From Bacillus sp. AFS073361 (GTDB lineage: Bacteria > Bacillota > Bacilli > Bacillales > Cytobacillaceae), in NCBI RefSeq assembly GCF_002567005.1, contig NZ_NUZU01000006.1, forward strand, positions 1 to 32,878: a DNA stretch of 32,878 nucleotides, read 5' to 3'. Below are positions 19,410 through 29,268 of this stretch, piece by piece. Every line of letters begins with the position of its first letter. The first letter of the stretch is position 1. The position numbers and the translations under genes were made by a program. The notes under the pieces are model-generated. The model was not told where the DNA came from and did not search any database. It was given only the letters and a program-made list of their open reading frames with translations.

Positions 19410-19464
19410 GGTATTTATTTAAGCGTGTTTTAGTTGCTGGTATCTATCGAACCGAAACAATGCC

Positions 19465-19498
19465 AAACACCTACTATTAACTTCAGTGGGTGTTTTTT
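19465..19498 (+). terminator. terminator of the replication module
   Basis: AAACACCTACT (19465-19475) pairs with AGTGGGTGTTT (19485-19495), 11 bp with one wobble, followed by T. The right arm and the next bases (GGTGTTTTTTACCTGCTTTTCCAG) also occur upstream of katA at 2217-2240. So the duplicated catalase segment starts inside this terminator. Confidence 0.8.
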
Positions 19499-19512
19499 AC
19501 CTGCTTTTCCAG

Positions 19513-19801
19513 GATTGGGAGCGCGATGAATTAATCAAAAACCTGTCTGAAGCACTGGCAATCTGTGACAAACGAATTCAAGATGCCATGATCCATCATT
19601 TCACCCAAGCCGATGAAGACTATGGCCGCCGTGTGAAGGAAAGGGATCGAACAGGTAATGAAAGATATCCAAGAAATGAAGGCGGAAAATCAAGTTCCAG
19701 GCCGTGAAGCGGGTAAATCGAAATTTGGGCAGGGAACCATTGCGGCCAACGAAGCGACAAAAGAGGCTGTGAAGAAAGGGCACGAAGCGGGCCCTTATTA
19801 A
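19513..19801 (+). pseudogene. katA 3' remnant, frameshifted
   Basis: Aligns with the last 288 nt of katA (3674-3961) with scattered substitutions. One extra base near 19639 (GAAGGAAAGG for GAAGAAAGG) breaks the frame. After it, another frame continues to the GHEAGPY end and TAA. It is fused directly to the sequence that lies upstream of the intact katA (2217-2240), so a full second katA with its leader once stood here and lost about 1.43 kb. No heme-binding part remains. Confidence 0.9.
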
Positions 19802-19828
19802 TAATGATATACCTGGCATCAATGTCAA

Positions 19829-19855
19829 AAACCGCCGTCAAATTGACGGCGGTTT
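19829..19855 (+). terminator. copy of the katA/katG terminator
   Basis: Same 11-bp stem as at 3989-4015, with one base changed in the loop. It follows the katA remnant. Confidence 0.8.
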
Positions 19856-19891
19856 CTTTGTATAACTAGGCTCTGAAAATAACGAAATGTT

Positions 19892-20092
19892 GACTTCCAA
19901 ATATAAAGGAAGAAATTCCGGCTATTTTGGAAAATACCCCTACTTCTTCAATTATAAGAGGAGATTTTCCGCTTATATGATTCAAATCGGTGGATATTGT
20001 GTTATTTCAAGCGGTTAAGCGGAATATCTCCTTCTATTGCAACTTTTTAACAAACCTCAATATCATTAGCCGGAAATCCTCCGCTTATGAAT
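19892..20092. repeat. cluster of four small inverted CGGAAAT-type repeats (copy 2)
   Basis: Second copy of the four-unit cluster seen at 4055-4236, with the same order and orientation (two minus, two plus). Bases between the units have drifted more than the unit cores, for example CCGGAAATCCTCCGCTT here against CCGGAAATTCTCCGCCT in copy 1. No gene in this stretch. Confidence 0.6.
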
Positions 20093-20128
20093 TCTTATAC
20101 CCTCACAAAAATCAACATAACCTATGGC

Positions 20129-20311
<183 letters not shown>

Positions 20312-20421
20312 TCAAGTTGAAATAGTAGCAATTGTCTAATAATTAGAAGGATAAATAAACAAATCTAATTTATAATATATTTTATAATCTTAAAATACCA
20401 AGGAGTCTGGAGGAACAAAAT

Positions 20422-22119
20422 ATGTTTCCATTACATGAAATAGGTGTCAACTTTCCTTTTGGCTTGCTATTAGTAGATTTTAAAGGTGAAATCCAATATG
20501 CTAACCCCGTATGTGAGGATATTCTAAAGATAAAAAAGCCCTATATGAAATTTATTCAAGAGGTATTGCCAGGGAGCAGCATAATAAAAGTCATTAAAGA
20601 CGGAAATTTTGAGATTATCGAGTATACAACTAATATCAATCTGTGTCTAATGAATATTTCCTTAGTTCCAGAAAAACTGGGAGGGATTGTTTTTTTAGAT
20701 GATCATACCTATCATGATTTTATCGACCATTCTTCTAGAGTAATAGATTTAAAGCAGGAATTAGAAGCAATTATGAATTTGAGCGGTGAATTAGTTACGA
20801 TTACGGATGCCAATGGAAAAGTATTACGTGTGAATAATACTTGTGAGCAAATCCTAGGTGTTAAGGAATTTGAATTAGTAGGTAAAGTGGCATCGGCATT
20901 AGAAAAGAATGGCGTCATTGATACGTCCTCAACCCTACATGTCATTCGGAATAAAGGTAGAGTAAAGATGCACCAAGTAACGAAATTCGGGCGACGATTG
21001 ATGGTTGAAGGACATCCAATATTCCATGCTGATGGGACGTTAAGCAAGGTAATTAATATTTCAAAGGATGTAACAGAGATTGCTAACCTGCAAAAAAAAT
21101 TAGAAGAAACAAAAGCTGTACTCGATTACTATCAACAGCAACTAAATATATTTCAAAAGCAAGAGCAAAGTTTTGTGTTTAAATCAAAGGCAATGGAAGA
21201 GGTTTATGAGCTTGCCTGCAGAGTAGCGGATGTAGATGCTACCATTTTCCTACACGGAGAAACAGGTGTAGGCAAAGAAGTTTTAGCTAGAACGATTCAT
21301 CAATTGAGTAATAGAAAAGATGCTCCTTTTATTAAGATAAATTGTGGTGCCATTCCTGAAAGTATTATGGAATCAGAACTGTTTGGTTATGCAAAAGGTA
21401 CATTTACTGGCGGAAATAAAGAGGGGAAAAAGGGGTTAGCTTTAGCCGCTGATAAAGGTACTTTATTTTTAGATGAGGTCGGAGAATTACCGCTTAATTT
21501 ACAGGCGAAATTACTTCAATTATTACAAGAAAAGCAGTTTACGCCACTTGGAGAAACGAAACCAGTACAAGTGGATGTCCGCTTTATTACGGCAACCAAT
21601 CGCAATTTGGAGGATATGGTCAAACAGGGAACATTCCGAGAAGATTTATATTATCGTTTGTTTGTAATTCCTATTGTCATCCCCCCATTGGCTGAGCGAA
21701 AAGAGGATATTCCCTTTATGATTAGCCATTTTTTAGATACATTTAATCAAAAATACAAACTCTATAAAACAATCGATAAAGAAGTAGTACAGTTTTTTAT
21801 AGATTATGAATGGAAGGGGAATGTGAGAGAATTACAAAATACAATTGAAAGGCTTGTCCTCACATCTTCATTACAACATATTGAGCTAAAGTCCTTACCA
21901 GATAAATTTGTAAAATCAAGGACTAAAACTGATGAGTATATTCATGGGAATTTAAAGCATGAAATGGAGTTGTTTGAAAAAAAGATGATCCTACAAGCAT
22001 TAGAATCGTCTCCCACTATGAAGGAAGCAAGTAAAAAACTTGGGGTAGATCCAGCAACAATTACTCGAAAAGTGCAAAAGTACAATATCAAAATTGCAAG
22101 ATCGCAATATCAATTGTGA
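20422..22119 (+). CDS. sigma-54-dependent activator with PAS domains
   Basis: 565-aa enhancer-binding protein. Two PAS-like sensor regions (about 10-95 and 115-220), a short coiled coil (about 220-250), then the AAA+ domain: Walker A GETGVGKE (279-286), sigma-54 contact loop GTFTGG (326-331), Walker B GTLFLDEV (346-353). A Fis-type HTH ends the protein (about 525-555, DPATITRKVQKY). The loop differs from the usual GAFTGA at positions 2 and 6. It should activate the -24/-12 promoter before hyuA, 200 nt downstream, binding the palindrome there. The PAS domains may sense a hydantoin-like substrate. ATG follows GGAGG at 20411-20415. Confidence 0.95.
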   Translation: MFPLHEIGVNFPFGLLLVDFKGEIQYANPVCEDILKIKKPYMKFIQEVLPGSSIIKVIKDGNFEIIEYTTNINLCLMNISLVPEKLGGIVFLDDHTYHDFIDHSSRVIDLKQELEAIMNLSGELVTITDANGKVLRVNNTCEQILGVKEFELVGKVASALEKNGVIDTSSTLHVIRNKGRVKMHQVTKFGRRLMVEGHPIFHADGTLSKVINISKDVTEIANLQKKLEETKAVLDYYQQQLNIFQKQEQSFVFKSKAMEEVYELACRVADVDATIFLHGETGVGKEVLARTIHQLSNRKDAPFIKINCGAIPESIMESELFGYAKGTFTGGNKEGKKGLALAADKGTLFLDEVGELPLNLQAKLLQLLQEKQFTPLGETKPVQVDVRFITATNRNLEDMVKQGTFREDLYYRLFVIPIVIPPLAERKEDIPFMISHFLDTFNQKYKLYKTIDKEVVQFFIDYEWKGNVRELQNTIERLVLTSSLQHIELKSLPDKFVKSRTKTDEYIHGNLKHEMELFEKKMILQALESSPTMKEASKKLGVDPATITRKVQKYNIKIARSQYQL

Positions 22120-22130
22120 TTTTGCAATTT
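22091..22130. promoter_or_regulatory. extra TTGCA/TGCAA half-sites
   Basis: AAATTGC (22091-22097) and GCAATAT (22104-22110) form a loose inverted repeat inside the end of the activator gene, and TTTGCAATTT follows at 22121-22130. They resemble the arms of the perfect palindrome at 22259-22278 and could be secondary activator sites. Confidence 0.4.
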
Positions 22131-22258
22131 TCCCTTTTATCCATCTATTAGAAATTTTAAGAACTATTAATAGCGGTGTTTGGTATGTTTGTTTACTTTT
22201 TTTGATTAATTTAAAAATTGAGAATTTTTAGATGCAAAGGTGTCTAACTTTGAAGATT

Positions 22259-22278
22259 AAATTGCAGTTCTGCAATTT
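22259..22278. promoter_or_regulatory. perfect palindrome, likely enhancer (UAS) for the sigma-54 activator
   Basis: AAATTGCAG (22259-22267) and CTGCAATTT (22270-22278) are perfect inverted repeats with a 2-bp spacer. They end 48 bp before the -24 element. The position and symmetry fit an enhancer for the Fis-type HTH of the activator encoded just upstream. Confidence 0.75.
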
Positions 22279-22325
22279 TGATAAAAGCTCTAAATCAGGA
22301 AAGCTATTATATTAACATTTTCACT

Positions 22326-22342
22326 TTGGCACGGTTCTTGCA
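22326..22342 (+). promoter_or_regulatory. sigma-54 (-24/-12) promoter of the hyu operon
   Basis: TTGGCACGGTTCTTGCA matches the sigma-54 consensus (TTGGCAC-N5-TTGCA) exactly, with GG at 22328-22329 and GC at 22340-22341, 10 bp between them. Transcription should begin near 22353, about 28 nt before the hyuA ATG. Confidence 0.93.
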
Positions 22343-22380
22343 ATATTAAGTATAAGCAAATAAAAAGGAGGAAATGCATT

Positions 22381-24453
22381 ATGAAATTATTTGGCGTTGA
22401 TGTAGGGGGAACTTTCACAGATGTCATCTACAGTGATACGGAAAAAAGGATAACAGCTATTCATAAAGTGCCAACCACATTAGAAGATCCATCAACAGGT
22501 GTTGTTAATGGAATTCTTGAACTGTGTGAACGTCAGAATATTAATAAAACAGAAATTGATCACGTATTCCATGGAACGACCATTGCTACAAATGCAATCC
22601 TTGAATATGACGGGGCTAAAACAGGTATGATCACCACAGAAGGATATAGGGACATCATACATATCGGACGCCATCAACGTCCGCAAAATTATTCGATTAT
22701 GCAGGAAATCCCTTGGCAGGATCGACCTCTCGTGCAACGAAGGAATCGGGTTGCCGTCGCGGAAAGAATGGGTCCTGTAAAGGACCAGGTTATTACTTCA
22801 TTAGATGAAGATCAAGTACGTGCAGCTGTAGCCGCATTAAAGGAAAAGGGAGTAGATTCCATTATTGTCAACTTCCTATTTTCATATATTAATCCTGCAC
22901 ATGAACAACGAGTCAAGGAAATTATTGAAGAAGATTACCCAGAAGCATTTATTACTGTATCGTCTGATGTTTCACCACAATTCCGTGAATTTGAACGCTT
23001 TACCACTGCTTCTATTAACGGTTTTGTTGGACCTAAAGTTAAAAGTTACATTCAGAACCTTGAACAGCGGTTGAAGGATTCTGGAATTCCTGCTGAACTT
23101 CACATCATGTGCTCAAACGGTGGAGTCGCCACACCTAAAACTGTTTCAGAAAAGCCTGTAAATACACTTCTATCAGGTCCTGCCGCAGGAATATTAGGTG
23201 GAGCATGGGCCGGTGAATTAACAAATCGCGAGAAATTAATCACCTTTGATGTTGGAGGAACAAGTGCAGATATCGGTATCATCACAGGTAACGGGTATAG
23301 TGAATCCTCAGCTCGTGACACTTGGATTGCCGGATATCCAGTCATGGTACCGATGATTGATATTCATACAATTGGAGCAGGCGGGGGAAGTATTGCCCAC
23401 ATCGATGAAGGCGGAGCATTCAAAGTAGGACCTAGGAGCGCAGGTTCTCGTCCAGGGCCAGCTTGCTATGGTCATGGAGGTTTAAAACCGACTGTTAGTG
23501 ACGCGAATGTTGTTTTAGGAAGAATCGATGAGCACAACTTCCTTGGTGGAGAGATGAAAATCTATTCGAATGCGGCTTATAAAGTAATTGACGAATTGGC
23601 AGAAAAACTCGATTTAAGCAGAGAAAGAACCGCTGAAGGTGTTCTTCAAATCATGAATAACAATATGGCAAATGCGATTCGTGAAAAAACCATTCAAAAA
23701 GGCGAGGACCCTAGAGAGTTTTCATTGGTAGCATTTGGTGGTGCAGGTCCGTTACACGCTGTAGACGTGGCCCAAATCTTAAATATCCCAGAAGTAATCA
23801 TCCCGCTATATCCAGGAATTAATTCTGCCACTGGTCTATTAACAACCGATTTAAAGTATGACGTCATCAAAACTGAATTCATGATTAGTACGAATTTGGA
23901 TTTCAATACTTTGAATGAAGATTTTAGTACTTTGGAAAATCAATTGATTCAACAATTGAAAGAGGATGGAGTGTCTGAAAAGGAAATTCAAATTCTTCGC
24001 AGTGCTGATTGCCGATACGCCGGACAGGGATATGAACTGCGGGTTGATTTGCCTAATGGATTGCTTGACCAAGAAACAATTGTTGAAGCATTGGATAATT
24101 TCCACGAAAGTCATAAAGGGGAGTATGGACACAACTTCCTTGAAAGTCCGATTGAGTTTGTTAACATACGTGTGACTGGTTTGGGCTACATGCCAAAAAT
24201 TGAAAAGCAAGCCATTCATCATGACTTTGAATTAGAAGATGCATTATTAAAAACGGGTGTAACTACTTTTAATGTGAATGGAAGTCTTGAAAAAGTAGAG
24301 ACAAAATTTTATCAAAGAGAAAAGTTGCCTGTTGGTCAAGAATTTTATGGTCCATGTATTGTTCTGCAAAAAGATACAACCACTGTTATTCCTCCTAACT
24401 GTACGGCTTTTATTGAGGAATTCGGAAATATGATTATCAAGGTAGGTGTATAG
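22381..24453 (+). CDS. hyuA: hydantoinase/oxoprolinase subunit A
   Basis: 690-aa ATP-dependent hydantoinase/5-oxoprolinase A-type subunit. N-terminal [12 protein letters not shown] and internal [11 protein letters not shown] are the phosphate-binding loops of the actin-like ATPase fold. The central part has [11 protein letters not shown] and GPACYGHGG, and the C-terminal domain is typical of the family. It phosphorylates or activates the cyclic amide substrate, which the B subunit then opens. Strong AAGGAGG before ATG; first gene behind the sigma-54 promoter, 2 nt from hyuB. The exact substrate (hydantoin, N-methylhydantoin, oxoproline or another) cannot be told from the sequence. Confidence 0.95.
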   Translation: MKLFGVDVGGTFTDVIYSDTEKRITAIHKVPTTLEDPSTGVVNGILELCERQNINKTEIDHVFHGTTIATNAILEYDGAKTGMITTEGYRDIIHIGRHQRPQNYSIMQEIPWQDRPLVQRRNRVAVAERMGPVKDQVITSLDEDQVRAAVAALKEKGVDSIIVNFLFSYINPAHEQRVKEIIEEDYPEAFITVSSDVSPQFREFERFTTASINGFVGPKVKSYIQNLEQRLKDSGIPAELHIMCSNGGVATPKTVSEKPVNTLLSGPAAGILGGAWAGELTNREKLITFDVGGTSADIGIITGNGYSESSARDTWIAGYPVMVPMIDIHTIGAGGGSIAHIDEGGAFKVGPRSAGSRPGPACYGHGGLKPTVSDANVVLGRIDEHNFLGGEMKIYSNAAYKVIDELAEKLDLSRERTAEGVLQIMNNNMANAIREKTIQKGEDPREFSLVAFGGAGPLHAVDVAQILNIPEVIIPLYPGINSATGLLTTDLKYDVIKTEFMISTNLDFNTLNEDFSTLENQLIQQLKEDGVSEKEIQILRSADCRYAGQGYELRVDLPNGLLDQETIVEALDNFHESHKGEYGHNFLESPIEFVNIRVTGLGYMPKIEKQAIHHDFELEDALLKTGVTTFNVNGSLEKVETKFYQREKLPVGQEFYGPCIVLQKDTTTVIPPNCTAFIEEFGNMIIKVGV

Positions 24454-24455
24454 TT

Positions 24456-26237
24456 ATGTCACAAATCAGTACTGAAACCAAAAAAATCGATCCGATCACA
24501 GTCCAAGTCGTCCTTGGAGCTTTAGAAAATGTTGCAGTTGAAATGGGGCACAAGCTTGCGCGGATGTCTTATTCTAGTATTATCCGAGAATCAGAAGATT
24601 TTGGCTGTGCTCTTGTTGATATTAAAGGGCAGCAGTTATGCGAGTCATCACATAGCACTCCGCTTCAATCGGGTCCTATTCCAGGTTATGTAAATGGAAT
24701 CCGTCAGATTATGGAGGAGCGCAATGATACGTTTAATCCTGGCGATGTCATTATGCATAATTCACCGTATCATGGTGCCTCCCACGGTCCGGATGTTGGA
24801 TTTTGTATTCCCGTATTCTACCAAGAAGAGCTGATTGGCTTTTCAGTTACTACCGCTCACCATCTTGATATTGGGGCATCCACACCAGGAAGCTGCGGAA
24901 TTGTGGACGCAGTAGATGCCTATGCTGAAGGTCTTCAATTTAAGGCGATTAAGGTGTATGAAAAAGGCGTCAAAAACCGATATATTTGGGATATTTTATA
25001 CGATAACATTCGGGCATCGAAATTGGTCGTTGGTGATATGGAAGCCCAAATTGCAGCTGCTAAGATTGGGGCACAAAGATATATTGAAATCATTGAAAAA
25101 TATGGGTTAGATACGGTTCAAGCAGCAAGTGAAGAATTGATGAATTACTCGGAAAAGATGATGAGAGATGCGATTAAAAAGCTGCCGAATGGAGAATACA
25201 CAGCGGAAGGCTTTTTGGATGGATATTTAGATAGTGAAGACCCGGCTAAAAAGGATTTAAGAATTAAGGTGACCGTAAAGGTTGATGGCAGTGATTTAAC
25301 GGTTGACTTGACAGGGACTGCCCCTCAGGTGACAGATAAACCAATTAATATGCCTTTAATAGGAACAGTCGATATTGCGATTTATCTAACCTTACGATCC
25401 ATTTTACTGGATTCAACTGTATACGGAAATTTCCCGCAAAATTCTGGCTTAATTAGACCGATTAAAATTGTCGCTCCTAAAGGAACATTATGTAATCCAA
25501 TTTTTCCGGCACCGACCATCGCACGGTTTAACTCTGGAAATATTGTCGCCGATACATTAATGAAAGCATTGGCACAAGTAGTTCCACATCAGGTCAGTGC
25601 TGGTGTAGGAAACCTTCAAGTTGTGGCATTCAGCGGAAAAAATGAGGATGAAAATTACTGGGTGTACATGGATATCATGGAAGGCAGCTATGGAGGACGC
25701 TATGGGAAAGATGGCATGGATGCGGTTGATACCTTATACGCGAACACACGAAATAACCCAATTGAAGATATTGAATCTCACTATCCTTTACGAGTAAATC
25801 GTTACGAGCTAAGAGATAACGAAAGTGCTCCAGGCAAGTGGCGTGGTGGAATTGGTTCGATCCGTGAGGTCACGTTCTTGGCTGATGGCAGTTTCTCAGT
25901 GGAAGCGGATGGCTATAAATTTGCACCTTGGGGCTTTAATGAAGGAAAATCGGGTTCAGTCGGCAGTTTATCCATCCAAGACAAAGAGGCCAAAGAAGTA
26001 ACAAAACTTCCTTCTAAACTACCAAATAGACAGGCAAAAGAAGGCAGTACGATTCAACTTGTAGGTCCATGTGGCGGTGGATATGGAAATCCACACGAAA
26101 GAGAGCCAGAGAAGGTTCTTTCCGATTACCTGGATGGGTTTATCACAAAAAAACAGGCTATAAGGGAATATGGAGTTTTCATCTGTGAGGATGAATCAAT
26201 AGATTATCAGAAAACAAGTGAATTGAGGAACCGTTAG
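24456..26237 (+). CDS. hyuB: hydantoinase/oxoprolinase subunit B
   Basis: 593-aa partner subunit of HyuA. Conserved blocks include HSTPLQSGPIPGY, GDVIMHNSPYHGASHGPDV, HHLDIG and PGKWRGGIGS, with a glycine-rich end (GPCGGGYGNP). Length is normal for the family. It begins 3 nt after the hyuA stop, so the two are cotranslated and should form the A-B complex that hydrolyses a cyclic imide using ATP. Confidence 0.95.
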   Translation: MSQISTETKKIDPITVQVVLGALENVAVEMGHKLARMSYSSIIRESEDFGCALVDIKGQQLCESSHSTPLQSGPIPGYVNGIRQIMEERNDTFNPGDVIMHNSPYHGASHGPDVGFCIPVFYQEELIGFSVTTAHHLDIGASTPGSCGIVDAVDAYAEGLQFKAIKVYEKGVKNRYIWDILYDNIRASKLVVGDMEAQIAAAKIGAQRYIEIIEKYGLDTVQAASEELMNYSEKMMRDAIKKLPNGEYTAEGFLDGYLDSEDPAKKDLRIKVTVKVDGSDLTVDLTGTAPQVTDKPINMPLIGTVDIAIYLTLRSILLDSTVYGNFPQNSGLIRPIKIVAPKGTLCNPIFPAPTIARFNSGNIVADTLMKALAQVVPHQVSAGVGNLQVVAFSGKNEDENYWVYMDIMEGSYGGRYGKDGMDAVDTLYANTRNNPIEDIESHYPLRVNRYELRDNESAPGKWRGGIGSIREVTFLADGSFSVEADGYKFAPWGFNEGKSGSVGSLSIQDKEAKEVTKLPSKLPNRQAKEGSTIQLVGPCGGGYGNPHEREPEKVLSDYLDGFITKKQAIREYGVFICEDESIDYQKTSELRNR

Positions 26238-26259
26238 TTTAACTTAGTGGAGGATGGCG

Positions 26260-27504
26260 ATGAAAACAGTTACGATCAGTAAAGAACGAATAAAGCTCCA
26301 TATTGAGCAGTTAGGCGAGATTGGAAAGACTGTTGATAATGGCGTCCAACGTCTGGCATTGTCTAACGAAGATAGAGAAGCGACTATTCTCGTTTCTGAA
26401 TGGATGAGAGAATCCGGGCTCACGGTAAGACATGATCATTTTGGTAACTTAATTGGGCGGAAAGAGGGGCAGAATCCCTTCCTCCCGCCTGTTATGATAG
26501 GTTCCCATATTGACTCTGTGCGAAATGGCGGAAAATTTGATGGGGTAATTGGAGTCCTTGCTGGGATTGAAATTGTTCATACGTTATCGGAACAGAGTAT
26601 CGTTCATGATCATCCAATTGAAGTCGTAGCATTCTGTGAAGAAGAAGGTTCACGGTTTAATGATGGATTATTTGGAAGCAGAGGGATGGTCGGTAAAATA
26701 AAGTATCAAGATTTGCAAAAAGTGGATGATAACCAAGTAACAAGATATGATGCACTTAAGAATTTTGGCTTCGGTATTAATCCTGATTTAATCGAGCAAT
26801 CAGTACGCAATAAAGGTGAAATTAAGCAATATTACGAGTTGCATATTGAACAGGGCCCCTTTTTAGAAACCAAAGAATACCCAATAGGGATTGTCAGTGG
26901 AATTGCCGGCCCTTCTTGGTGCAAAGTAAGGATCATTGGCGAAGCAGGACATGCGGGAACTGTTCCAATGAGTCTCCGTCGAGATCCCATGGTGGGAACT
27001 GCAGAAATCATTCAAGAAGTAGAAAGACTTTGTATGAATGACCCTGAGGCACCTACTGTTGGTACAGTAGGGATCATCTCCGCTTTTCCTGGTGGCACCA
27101 ACATTATTCCAGAATCTATCGAATTTACCCTTGATATTCGGGATATCGATCTGGATAGAAGGAACCATGTGATTGGAAAAATAGAAGAGAAGATTATTCA
27201 GGTATGCAGGACCAGAGGATTGGGATATGAATTTGAAAAGAACATGGTAGCTGCACCAGTAATGTGTTCAGAGAGTCTTATTCAATCCTTAACAGAAACA
27301 AGCATGGAACTTGGAATCGAAGCCCCCGTAATGGTTAGCGGAGCAGGACACGATGCGATGTTTCTGGCAGAAATTACCGAAATAGGCATGGTCTTTGTCC
27401 GGTGCCGGAATGGAATAAGCCATAACCCAAAAGAGTGGGCAGAAATAGAGGATATCGCTGCCGGTACGAATCTGCTCTTTGAAACAGTTTTAAAGCATAT
27501 ATGA
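26260..27504 (+). CDS. M20-family N-carbamoyl amino acid / allantoate amidohydrolase
   Basis: 414-aa binuclear-metal amidohydrolase of the hydantoinase/carbamoylase branch of M20. Likely metal ligands: His83 (GSHIDS), Asp94 (GGKFDG), Glu129 (CEEEGSRF), His195 (ELHIEQGP) and His388 (GISHNPKEW). It would remove the carbamoyl group from the ring-opened product, releasing an amino acid, CO2 and ammonia. The start ATG 26260 stands 6 nt from GGAGG; ATG 26254 abuts the ribosome site. It lies 22 nt after hyuB in the same operon. Allantoate or ureidoglycolate hydrolase are alternatives, which sequence cannot separate. Confidence 0.9.
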   Translation: MKTVTISKERIKLHIEQLGEIGKTVDNGVQRLALSNEDREATILVSEWMRESGLTVRHDHFGNLIGRKEGQNPFLPPVMIGSHIDSVRNGGKFDGVIGVLAGIEIVHTLSEQSIVHDHPIEVVAFCEEEGSRFNDGLFGSRGMVGKIKYQDLQKVDDNQVTRYDALKNFGFGINPDLIEQSVRNKGEIKQYYELHIEQGPFLETKEYPIGIVSGIAGPSWCKVRIIGEAGHAGTVPMSLRRDPMVGTAEIIQEVERLCMNDPEAPTVGTVGIISAFPGGTNIIPESIEFTLDIRDIDLDRRNHVIGKIEEKIIQVCRTRGLGYEFEKNMVAAPVMCSESLIQSLTETSMELGIEAPVMVSGAGHDAMFLAEITEIGMVFVRCRNGISHNPKEWAEIEDIAAGTNLLFETVLKHI

Positions 27505-27511
27505 TGCAACA

Positions 27512-27539
27512 GTATGGCAGTCATCTTTGACTGCCATAC
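27512..27539 (+). other. perfect hairpin after the amidohydrolase gene
   Basis: GTATGGCAGTCA (27512-27523) and TGACTGCCATAC (27528-27539) form a 12-bp perfect stem with a TCTT loop, 7 nt after the stop. No T run follows, so it may slow 3' decay of the upstream mRNA rather than end it. Confidence 0.65.
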
Positions 27540-27638
27540 AAAGGGTTTATCCAATGGAATTTTTCGAAATATTTTGTATTTTAAAACAATCTCCTTATGT
27601 ACACTGCAAAAAGACAATTTATACAAATGGTCCACGGA

Positions 27639-27653
27639 TGGTGCCTGACACCA
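27639..27653. repeat. TGGTG-CCTGA-CACCA inverted repeat
   Basis: A 15-bp element with 5-bp arms and a 5-bp spacer, just before the permease ribosome site. From memory, motifs of this kind (TGGTGYCWGRCACCA) are scattered through many Bacillus genomes. Role unknown. Confidence 0.4.
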
Positions 27654-27681
27654 AAATTTAATTGAAGGAGAAGTGATCCAT

Positions 27682-29145
27682 TTGGATTCAAAACCTATTA
27701 TTAGTAACCCGGAGTCTTCCTTATATAATGAGGATCTTGCTCCGATTCCCAAGGAAAAGAGAACTTGGGGTTGGTTATCTTACTCGGCGATCTGGATGGG
27801 AATGATTCACAATATTGTTTCCTAGGAACTTGCTGGCGGCTTGATTGCCATTGGAATGAGCACTTGGCAAGCATTAGCTGCAGTTATCATTTCCAACGTA
27901 TTCTTAATTGTTGCACTTTGGTTTAACAGTGCTGCTGGAGCCAAATATGGTCTGCCATTCCCTGTTTTGATAAGGGCATCGTTTGGTTATAAAGGGGCCC
28001 ATTTCCCTGTAATGATTCGTGCTGTTATCGCCATTTTTTGGTTTTCGGTGCAGACGTACTTGGGCAGTAAAGCAGTTGGTGCCATCATTAGTGTCGTTTA
28101 CCCTGTCTGGGATTCCCTTGGAGCCTACTCATTTTTGGGAATGGGACTAAATGATTGGATAGGCTTTGCAGCGTTCTGGCTGATGCATGCCTGGGTGGTT
28201 TCACATGGAATGGAGCGGGTCAGAAATTTTGAATTGTGGGCTGGACCACTAGTAATAGTTTTAGCTTTAGGATTGGTTTTTTGGTCAATCAAAGTAGCAA
28301 ATGGTATCGGGCCTATTTTCTCCGTGGAGGCAAAAATTTCTGGCGGGGCATTTTGGAACAGCTTTTTAATCGGTGTGACGGGGATGATAGGAGGATTTGC
28401 TACTTTAGTATTAAATATCCCTGACCTCACACGTTTTGCCAAAAGCCAAAAGGACCAAGCTATCGGCCAGGCTGTTGGATTACCGATAATGATGACGTTT
28501 TTTGGTTTGATGAGCATCATGATTACTGTGGGAACAATTAGGGCCTTCGGTAAACCGATTACCAATCCGGTAGAAGTCCTGCTCCAATTTAAGGATCAAC
28601 CTGTAGTGGTCTTATTGGGGGCATTCGCCCTATTAGTTGCTACTCTCTCAGTCAATGTTGTTGCAAACGTTGTTTCTCCGGCATACGATTTGATCAATTT
28701 AGTTCCTAGTAAACTCAATTTTGTTAAAGCAGGTATTATTTCCATAATAGTAGGTGTATTTTTTGCACCATGGCTCTGGATCAATAATGCAAATTTAATC
28801 TTTACTATTGCAGGAGCCATTGGAGGGACCCTAGGACCAGTAGCAGGCATTATGATAGTAGATTACTATTTAATCCAAAATCGTCGATATGATTTAAATA
28901 GTTTCTTCGTTAAGGATGGGGATTACACCTATAGAAATGGATGGAATCCGCGGGCTTTTGTCGCAATGATACTAGGTGCAATTGTTGCCTTAATAGGCCT
29001 TGTGGTTCCTGCACTACAATCTCTCTATACTTATAACTGGTTTTTAGGAATAATAGTGGGCGGACTTACCTATTATTTCTTGATGCGATCTAAGCAAAAC
29101 CAGGCCGTATCAACATCGGTAGGAAAGAAAGTTTCAAATGAATAA
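27682..29145 (+). pseudogene. NCS1-family hydantoin/allantoin permease with in-frame TAG
   Basis: The reading frame from TTG 27682 (AAGGAG upstream) to 29145 encodes a normal-length NCS1 transporter of about 487 codons (Mhp1/PucI type) with many membrane segments. Codon 48 is TAG (27823-27825), in MIHNIVS-stop-ELAGGLIAIGMS, just where the first membrane helix runs. A single change from TAC or TAT would give it. No frameshift is seen. It should import hydantoins or related ureides by sodium symport, supplying the hyu enzymes. A restart at ATG 27856 would give a protein lacking the N-terminus and the start of the first helix, probably inactive. A sequencing error, recent mutation or nonsense suppression are possible. 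Confidence 0.9.
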
Positions 29146-29268
29146 TACAAACATAATAAATGATTCAACCTGCAATTTTACCTTTCCCAACATCTAGATT
29201 CAATAGCATAAAGCATTCTGAAATTAGTTAATGGTTTAGATTATGAATTAGATTGGGAGGATAAAAAA

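Noticed and set aside
19486..19707. 73-codon frame as a real small gene
   Set aside because: It is the frameshifted katA 3' copy joined to a terminator and leader sequence.
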